64,000 nucleotides of DNA, taken from the NCBI GenBank assembly GCA_032622095.1, contig CP136064.1, positions 143,425,954 to 143,489,953 of the forward strand. The letters run 5' to 3'. The notes beneath the pieces were generated by a model. The model worked only from the letters and a program-made list of their open reading frames with translations. It searched no databases and was not told the DNA's origin. This DNA is from Siphonodentalium dalli (taxonomy: Eukaryota; Mollusca; Scaphopoda; Gadilida; Siphonodentaliidae). Below, piece after piece: positions 56,293-64,000 of the stretch. Within the stretch, counting starts at the first letter, position 1. Each line of letters opens with the position of its first letter. The position numbers and the translations under genes were made by a program.

Positions 56293-58040
56293 AAAAACTA
56301 GTCCACATTGTACAAGTAGTAAAAACTAGTCCACATTGTACCAGTTGTTGTACCAGTGATTACACACATGTGTTTTCTGTTTACTTCTGTCTGGCACCGG
56401 TTTTTAACCTTGACATTGCAGTCAATACATTCGCCCCTATATATCTTGTGTAAAGTAAACAATTCATTCGTGCCTACATTGTGTATTACGATCGAGAAAA
56501 GTGCTCTCTCTTAGTGAATTCTGAGCAATCGTATTCAATATAAAATGACAAGACAATGCTGATAATTAATTTGCGGTAAATGCAGCCTTACGCACTAATT
56601 AATATTTCGAATTGTTTAGCGCACTTTTATTTTAAAAATAACCGCGTATGTCTCGTGAACACGTGTTTTCAAATAAACATAACTAATGTATTACAATGTC
56701 ATTTCTTTGATTTTTCACATCATGATATGGCCAATTTACTGGAGTATTTCGCAATGTTAAAGCGCGGAGAATAAACATTTTCTGAAGAGAACAAAACAGC
56801 CCAATACACATTTGTGCTTCAGAATTTTATCATTGCTACTCTGACGTTGCGGCAATGTTCCCAGATTTTTTCATCGTCATCAGCTGATCAATAAATTCAA
56901 TGGCAACTCGAGAATTGTCAATTGATACTAACTCTAAGATATTATCACAATGGCTATTTGTATTTATAGGGGTCAATAATATTATGCAACTTATTACTAT
57001 AAGAATTCTATAGCAAACAGCTCTCTATTCAAATGAAGTGTTACAAGATACTTCAGATTAGCAAATGGGTTCAGAAACAAAGAAACCCTAATACATTAAC
57101 CCTTTTCCCAACAGCACATGTAGTTAAACCACGTCATATAGCCAACGTCACCAGGTATGAAGGTAATTACGTTAGCCAACAGGAATTTGACGTTATAATA
57201 TCATTGGGTGTTTCCCCACACTCGTGACACTGGCCACAGGTATATGTGCCATGTGTATCATCCGATATGCAACAACAAACAAGCTACTATACTATTAATA
57301 AGTGTCATCTGTGAATACGATAATGGAAACATAAACCAATAGACGAACTAATTTATGTGCATATAAACAACCGTTTTTGTTAAATTTTATCACACATGTG
57401 AGTCAAAAATTACATTTTATGCAAATTTACGGTATGCCTATGCGAGTATGTCCTTTAGTTTAAGTTTGTTTACCCACGGATTCGTGTCCTGATAGAAAAA
57501 AAAATTATTCATGATTTTTGAAAACAAAAAAAAGCGTATTATAAATAAAATAAATAAACCAAATGTCTTTATATTTTATGTGCATTAATCATATAAACCA
57601 TTATTTGACAAAAGTCGTAAAAAGACTTCCGATAAAAGCGCAAATTATTAGCAATTACATCACGTTGCTTTGTGAAAGTTTGTAAATTTTCGTGCAAAAA
57701 CCACATGTTCAAAGGTCACTTTTTGTTGATTCTAAGAATGTTTTCATTGACAACCAATGACATCAAATAATTTATCAGTTAAATAGAAAACTAATCCTTA
57801 CAATAGCTGATTCCATGATTTTGATAAATATTTATGATCCTAAAATTCATTTATAAAACCCACTATTGTTCAATGAATGCACAAACTGTTTGGCAACAAA
57901 CAGCTGAATGCATTGTTGATAACAGAATGAAAGGGGTTCATTCAGGTACAAATTAACCATTCAGATTAGGAGATTGATGACAGGACTGATAGGTGATTTT
58001 GATCGGAAACTGAGTTTACAAGGTTTAGAATTTTGAAGCA
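56293..58040. other. Intergenic, no gene recognised
   Basis: A duplicated 'aaaactagtccacattgtac' lies at 56,294-56,342. At 57,096-57,115, TTAACCCTTTTCCCAACAG is a single end of the piggyBac-like MITE family. Short frames have no recognised domain. Confidence 0.45.
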
Positions 58041-58099
58041 ATAACTAATGTGTCTTGGAAGCAGATACATGTATCAACAAAACTGACATCGGGTCAGTT

Positions 58100-59755
58100 G
58101 AAAGAAATAATCATTTTAATGAAAGTGTCAATGACATTGTAGCACAACTTAGAGAGGTGATATCCCGGGATATAAATCTCTTACATTACAGTCAATGGAG
58201 TGATAATGAATGCAGAAAGTTTAAATGTTTAAGCAATAGCAGAGGTCATCATGAAGAGCCATATGAAGTTTGAGATCAATCAAATGAAAAATCTAGTATT
58301 TAGTAGCGCAAACAGTAAAATCCACGATTGCTGCCGAAAGCTATGTTTTCCATCGATAATGGTTCAAATTTTATAGCCTCCATCTAGAAGTGATCCTGAA
58401 CATGCATGTAAATATTCAAAACATTTCTGCAATAAATGTGGGCTGCATAATGTGCCGATATTTCAAATGTGAAATCCAAGATGGCCACTGTTTTTGAAAA
58501 AATTTCAGAAAAAAATGATGGCTCCGATCAAGGTCACCCAAAGATCCATATAAAATTTGGTGATGATTGGATAAGGGATGTGACCTGTAGGGTGTGCCAA
58601 AGGATTTAGTCATGCAAATAGTAAAATTCAAGATGGCCACTGTTGGCTATGTTTTTCAACAAAATTAGGCTCCCATCTAGTGGTCACCTCGAAGATCCAT
58701 ATGAAGTTTGGTGATGATTGGATAAGGGATGTGGTCGTATGATGTGCCAAAGGGTTTAGTCATGCAAATAGTAAAATCAAAATTTCTGCTGGTAGCAATG
58801 TGTTTCATTGAAAATCTTTCAAATTTGATAGCACCCATCTGGAGGTGATCCTAAACATTCCTGTAAAGTTTCAAAACATTTAAATAGATAAATGCACGCT
58901 GCAGGGTGTGCTGATGGATTCAAATTTGAAATCCAAGGATTTAGTCATGCAAAGAGTAAAATCAAAGATGGCTGCTGGCAGCCATGTTTTTCAACGAAGT
59001 TCAGAATTTTTTTATGGCTCCCATCTAGAGGTCACCACGAAGGTCCAACTGAAGTTTGGTGATGATCGGATGAGGGATGCCGGCGCCGATGTTTTTCATC
59101 AAAAATCATTCCAAATTTGATAGCTCACATCCAGAGGTGATCGTAATAAAACATGCCTGCAAATTTTCAAAAACATTCTCCGATAAATGTGGGCTGCAGG
59201 GTGTGCTGATAGATTCAAATTTAAAATCCAAGATGGCTGCTGTTGGCCATGTTTTTCAACAAATTTCGGAAAAAATTGATGCCTTCCATCTAGAGGTCAC
59301 CCCAAGGATCCATATGAAGTTTGGTGTGTAGGGTGTGCCAAATAATTTAGTCATGCAAAGAGTAAAATCAAAGATTGCTGCCAGCAGTTTCATCGAAATT
59401 TTCTCTAATTTGATAGCTCCCGTTTAGAGGGGATCCTATTAAAACATGCCTGTAAACTTTCAAAACAATTCTCCAATAAATGCTGGCTGCAGGGTGAGCC
59501 AGTGGATTCAAATCTGAAATCTAAGATGGCTGTTGGCGGCCATGTTTTCAAAAACATTTCAGAAAAAATAGATGGCTCCCATCTTGAGGTCACCCTGAAT
59601 ATCCATATGTAGTTTGGTGATGATCGGATGAGAAATGTGACCTGTAGGGTGTGCTGACGTAAATTTATTAACGGACAGATGCACAGATGGACAGTCGGAC
59701 GACAGACACCAACCCATGGCAATAGCTCAAACAAGTTGAGCTATTAGGTAATCTC
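58100..59755 (+). repeat. Satellite S3, ~150-bp unit, about ten units
   Basis: 'agtaaaatccaagatggctgctgg'-type anchors near 58,314, 58,469, 58,619, 58,769, 58,950, 59,222, 59,359 and 59,514, with 'atgaagtttggtgatgattgg' in each. It ends in 'acggacagatgcacagatgg' and the hairpin aatagctcaa-acaag-ttgagctatt. Confidence 0.8.
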
Positions 59756-59853
59756 CCATCTAGGTCGCCCACAACTACTATAAAAGTGTTAAAAGTATCT
59801 ACTTTTAACACTTTTAATTATTCATAATTATTCCCTCAAAATCTACCATTTTA

Positions 59854-60090
59854 GAGGCCCCCACCCCCTTTTCGTACGCCGTATTCCATGCCCTGTTATG
59901 AGGTACGCTGCATTCCGGCCCCTCTGTTAGGAGGTATTCGGTATTCCAAAAATACCGGTATTCGTACGCCGACCTTCCAAAAAATGAAGTTTTCATATAT
60001 TTTTATGTATTCCATATGGCTGTTACTGGTATTCCACCCTCTGTGTTAAGTGGTATTCCGTATTCCATGGGGGGTGGGGGTGGGGGCCTC
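59854..60090. mobile_element. MITE, 237 bp, GAGGCCCCCACCCCC termini
   Basis: Identical 15-bp TIRs at 59,854-59,868 and 60,076-60,090, flanked by ATTTTA at 59,848-59,853 and 60,091-60,096. The interior is filled with GTATTCC words (about nine) and two 'cgtacgcc'. No coding sequence; superfamily not assigned. Confidence 0.75.
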
Positions 60091-60096
60091 ATTTTA

Positions 60097-60505
60097 AGGT
60101 AACTTTAGCTGTTATAATTCATTCCGAGGACGATTAATTGGAGATGGAAAGATACCTCACAATTCTGTTGAACAGTGCATCACGTGACTGCACATTCATA
60201 CGATTAGATTATTATCTTTTCATTATTTGATTGTGTTTACTCAGTTTGATTTGCAGTGACAGTTGTAAAGTTGTTCGTGAAATTGCAGGTCAAATCCCTT
60301 AATCAAACGTACATTTTATTTTTGAAAAAGTCATGATAGCGTAATTCTGAAATGGTCCATCTCCTATTTCGTGTTATGAATCGAACAAGTGCGAAATTCC
60401 CATCAGCGATGCCATTAACTTCCGGAAGTTTTTATTTACCGTGCACGAAAATGGACTGATATTTTCCATATTGTTTGTTATATTTTGAAGAAATTATGTC
60501 TTTAA
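60097..60505. other. Intergenic, no feature seen
   Basis: No structure supported. Confidence 0.5.
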
Positions 60506-61894
60506 TTACTCTAGTAGCTCATGGTGGTTTTGTATGCACTTGTATGTCCAGAGCTAAACTCTTCATGAATCAACTAATTGAAGGTCCAGGAACAATATTT
60601 GGTTGGTAACACATTTCCCATTGAGGGCGAAATGGGTGAAATGGCCGTGCCCTTTTTGCGAGAAGTACTACCATCCGACGTGACTATATCTCCAGAACCG
60701 TTGAACGTAGGAGGTTGCCTGACCACTCAAAATTTGCGGAATGGCCACATTATGGGGGGTCAGTAATACATTGTCATATCCAAAAGTCAATGGTTTTTAA
60801 GATAATTGCCAAAAACCCAAAAAATTCCATTTTTAAGGGCCCGAACCCCAATTTGGGGGTTCAGCACTTTGATCTCAAAGCTGAGCCCCGAATTAGAATT
60901 TTATTGATCTATATCCATCGGTGCCACATTCCGGTATAATTTCTGTACCATTATTGGATGGGATTGACCTTCAAGGAGCTCTTGACCCTAAAAATCCACA
61001 TTATGGGGTGGTCAATAATACATTTTCATATCCTAAAGTCAATGGTTTTTAAGATAATTGCCGAAAACCGATTTCAGCATGTTACGCACCACAAGTATAC
61101 AATACCACCAAGGCCACAACATATGTATAACACTTTTTAAAGAACTATCTGCATGCTCTGACGGACATAAGAGCACAATTGACCACACACAATGGGATTA
61201 GCTGGAAATTGCTGCTGAGAATGTGTTGACCCCGACACATAACATATGCTCTTCCCGACTTTGAACATGCCTTGGAAACTGGTGTGCTTTACCAAAAATC
61301 AGGTAACAATTGTGCTCTAATCAACAGAAATGTACAGATTGAACAAAACAGGTTTTCATAATTTGTTATCAACAAAGCTATGAAAGTACATGCTAAACAC
61401 TTTTACTAAATGGAATGACCAGCTGTTTGCTTCATGCAGCAGCCACATGTTGTGATATTAAAATGGGTATTGCATCTGGGCATTATATATAGTAAAAACA
61501 TGTTGTAATCAGATAAGAGATGACCATATATACCAGTATATATTTCAGAAGTAATCAATTCTTCCAAAAGGACACCTCATCTCACAAAAAGATTTAGGAA
61601 ATGATGGAATCATTACTATTCAATCAATAGTAGAATGAGCCTTTATAATTGTCAGTCCCACATTAGTTTTGATTGGCCATGATAGTTGCAGCACTTGCAG
61701 GTTGAAGAAGATGAGGGTCTATAATTTCACTAACATAATTCTTCATAATAGCTAATAGCCCTCATAACTTACCATTTTAAAGATATTTTCATTTTCAATA
61801 CCACCCCAGGTTAAGTGGTCCTGCTAATTTTATATCAAGCTGATGGGTACTACTGGATTGCTATTGACGTTTGTAGGTCAAAGCGATTCTGTTA
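60506..61894 (+). repeat. R1 repeat, copy 3, uninterrupted
   Basis: The complete 1.39-kb copy, containing the empty target ATTTTA at 61,827-61,832. ATTACT occurs just before (60,505-60,510) and just after (61,899-61,904), a possible target duplication not confirmed in copy 1. No terminal inverted repeats and no recognised protein. Confidence 0.8.
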
Positions 61895-62410
61895 AAGGAT
61901 TACTATGCTCATGAAACAACAAAACTCTATCGGAAAGCCACCCCTATTGTGATCACAATAATCCAAGTCCCATAAAAATCGCTTAATAAATAAGCCGAGA
62001 AATAAATAAATAATACCGTCACCGGTTGTCGGCTATCTCCGTCGCAAAACCTCGCATGACGTCAAGCGAGGTAAACTAATTAAAAACACGGAATCGGAGT
62101 CGGAGGTAATTATGTCTACCTATATGACGATGGAAAATCCGGAATAGACATCAGCGCGTGAGCGTGATGGAATTACTGCGGGGCATATCAATAGCATTGT
62201 GTACACATGGTTAATTGTCATCGCTCGGTGAGTTATATTCACTTGTGATTTGTCTTAAGCGCTGTTTGGAAAGTTATTGTTTTGACAAAAAACTATAGAA
62301 GGCCGATTGAGCGGGGTAGGTAACACTTTCGTGTCAAAAATAAAGCTTATAAAAACACGAGCAGGCATGTGAACTCTATTCGGGTGCGTGTTCACGATGT
62401 TGTTTTAATT
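61895..62410. other. Possible promoter-proximal region
   Basis: Contains 'gcttataaaaacacgagc' near 62,345, a TATA-like element about 115 bp before the ATG at 62,463. No other gene evidence. Confidence 0.2.
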
Positions 62411-62462
62411 TTTCGTATATATGCCCCGAGTGTCCCGTATTTACAATTATTCATTCGTAACA

Positions 62463-62523
62463 ATGCCATATAAATGCAGTGTTTTCGGCTGTGGCCGGTC
62501 TAATGACTCTCATGCAGTTAGGT
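62463..62523 (+). CDS. Possible first exon with THAP-like start
   Basis: ATG 62,463 (aacaATGCC) opens MPYKCSVFGCGRSNDSHAVR. A CX4C pair right after Met-Pro resembles the start of THAP zinc-finger proteins (CX2-4C...). The text then reads 'gcagttag|gtataa', a usable splice donor, and the following in-frame residues no longer look THAP-like. The rest of a THAP domain (the invariant W, the second zinc pair CX2H, AVPTIF-like box) would have to lie in later exons outside what is seen. Weak evidence; it may also be chance. Confidence 0.25.
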
Positions 62524-62619
62524 ATAATGCTGTATTCATTTCCAAACGATGTTCGTTTATGTGCCAATTGGCGGGATTTCTGTGGGGAAACCCATTGCGC
62601 AAAATCAGAAACCGATTAC

Positions 62620-63030
62620 ATATACCAAATAAAGAGCGTTTAATTTGACAATGACAGTCATGGTTACAAATACATACAATTGCAGTTAAAGTGGAGAGTA
62701 TGTTGAATAATTCACGATAACAACTATTCTAAGTCGAGTCCCAATTTCCTTCACCATGGCTCAACAAAGAGCGTTCCATGTTAAGAGTTTTCCTAATATG
62801 GTACGAATAAAAAGAGTTTAATAAAGCGGAAATTGCTATGACTTGGAAGGATATATAAAGCATGCATATCGGAAGTTCGTGTACATGTATTGACATGTAT
62901 TGGTGTAATCAGTAAACAATCACGATGACAACTGTTCTATTAAAGTCCAGTCCCTTTACCTTGACGCAATAAAGAGCGTTCACTATTACGATATATTGCG
63001 AATAAAGAACGCTTGTATATGTGATTACAT
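62620..63030 (+). repeat. Short tandem repeat, ~210-bp unit
   Basis: 'aataaagagcgtt' or close variants at about 62,629, 62,763, 62,967 and 63,000, and 'atcacgatgacaactgttct' / 'ttcacgataacaactattct' 210 bp apart (62,919 and 62,709). Confidence 0.55.
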
Positions 63031-63640
63031 ATTAAACCGGATTATTAGTGATTTTTTACCCCTCCTTCAAAAAGTGTTATACATGTATATGATTGGATGT
63101 TTAAACGAACGACGGCAAACGTTTATATATTTTATAATCCTATTGTTATGTGTAATTGACACATAGCGGTCGAGTTATGACCTGCATATTAAATAGACCG
63201 CATCGCTAAAGTGCTAATTTTATAGACCAATAACCATACATAGACGCAGTGATTTCATCCGTGACAGTCGGCAAGGGTGGTAGGGGAAGCAATATTCCGA
63301 AATATATATAAACACCATATTACCCTAATATATACATGATTCATAACCAAGAAAAATGAACTTATCATATCATATTGGTAATGAATGACTTTATTATAAT
63401 TGATTAAATCCGACAGCAATAAACCAATTTTTTTTGTTTTACTGCGTTGGAATGTTTACTATATAATATAATTACTTGGACTATTCAGGTAACGAAAAAA
63501 AATATATAAACACGAGCACGAGTTTATATAGATAAATGCGCGAAAAACTGAATAATATACGGGCATGGCTTTTTATGTTTACCCATACCATAGTATGGTA
63601 AACATAGTGTCGTTGCCCGGATTGACCACTCGTCGTTCGT
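63031..63640. other. Intergenic, no gene seen
   Basis: No structure supported. Confidence 0.5.
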
Positions 63641-64000
63641 CCGTCGATCTGTCCGTCTGTCCGTAGACACTTTACGAGTAATGCGATAACTCAAACATTT
63701 TCTATCCGATCAAAACCGAATTTTGTATATGGGTTTCTCAGCCCAAAATACAGATCGAGTTCGAATTTGGGTTTTTGTTACAGAGTTATGACCCTTTTTC
63801 AACTTATAATTCACGCATTCTACCATAACTCAAACATTTTTTATCTGATTGGAACCAAATTTGGTATGTGAGTTTCACAGACCAAAATACAGATCGAGTC
63901 CGAATATGGGTTTGATCCGATTAATTTTAAAGGAGTTATGACCGTTTTTCGAGAAAAAAAAAAAATATATAAAAAATTGTTTAGATTTAGCTCCTTGCTA
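63640..64000 (-). repeat. S2-related satellite, inverted, truncated by window end
   Basis: Read on the minus strand it has 'ggtcataactc' twice (150 bp apart), 'ctgtattttggtctgtgaaac' and 'accaaatttgg', and ends in the (GGAC)n tail seen here as 'gtccgtcgatctgtccgtct'. Same style as S2 with a shorter period. Confidence 0.65.

Noticed and set aside
58050-59755. CRISPR-like array
   Set aside because: Spacing is about 150 bp with diverged units and no unique spacers; it is an animal-type satellite.

Overview
This is an AT-rich piece of animal genome with no confidently recognisable host protein-coding gene. It is a graveyard of transposable elements and short-period satellites. The tandem families around phrases like 'ggggcataactc' and 'accaaatttggtatg', ending in runs of GGAC/GGAT, together with DIRS, Gypsy, Helitron and TIR-element debris, suggest a marine invertebrate, most likely a mollusc (bivalve-like). 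That assignment is inference from repeat style only.

Layout. 0-4.5 kb: non-coding, a 'tccgat'-rich repeat whose right end resembles a Harbinger-type terminus (to 2,559), a ~176-bp tandem repeat (2.56-3.0 kb) and a C-rich ~52-bp minisatellite (3.0-3.9 kb). 4,528-8,887: an old DIRS-like tyrosine-recombinase retrotransposon, recognised by inverted terminal repeats plus an internal complementary region, with decayed pol remnants. 8,936-10,430: a 5'-truncated non-LTR retrotransposon on the minus strand. 12,959-15,566: a 2.6-kb PIF/Harbinger-like non-autonomous element with 35-bp perfect TIRs. 16.6-21.7 kb: diverged tandem repeats and a Helitron-type 3' end. 22,585-26,640: a broken Ty3/Gypsy-like gag-pol without visible LTRs. 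27,251-29,058: two head-to-tail Helitron-like elements, the second split by a hAT-like insertion. 29,188-37,483: a complete LTR retrotransposon (486/496-bp LTRs, 4-bp target duplication) whose integrase core is deleted. 39,811-44,797: a young DIRS element with perfect internal complementary region and gag, RT/RNase H, methyltransferase-like and tyrosine recombinase remnants, inserted in a 1.4-kb repeat that also occurs uninterrupted at 60.5-61.9 kb. 46.0-64 kb: a palindromic piggyBac-like MITE, a cluster of ~91-bp hairpins, several ~145-171-bp satellites, a 1.6-kb element inserted into one of them, a 237-bp MITE, and possibly the first exon of a THAP-like gene near 62.46 kb.

How the parts relate. 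Several insertions can be dated and bounded because the window holds paralogous uninterrupted copies of their targets: the young DIRS (empty site 61,827-61,832), the Harbinger-like element (empty site near 45,724) and the hAT-like element inside a Helitron (uninterrupted unit at 27,251). Autonomous coding capacity is gone everywhere; most pol regions carry frameshifts, stops or deletions. Frameshifts could partly be assembly errors, which cannot be judged from sequence alone.
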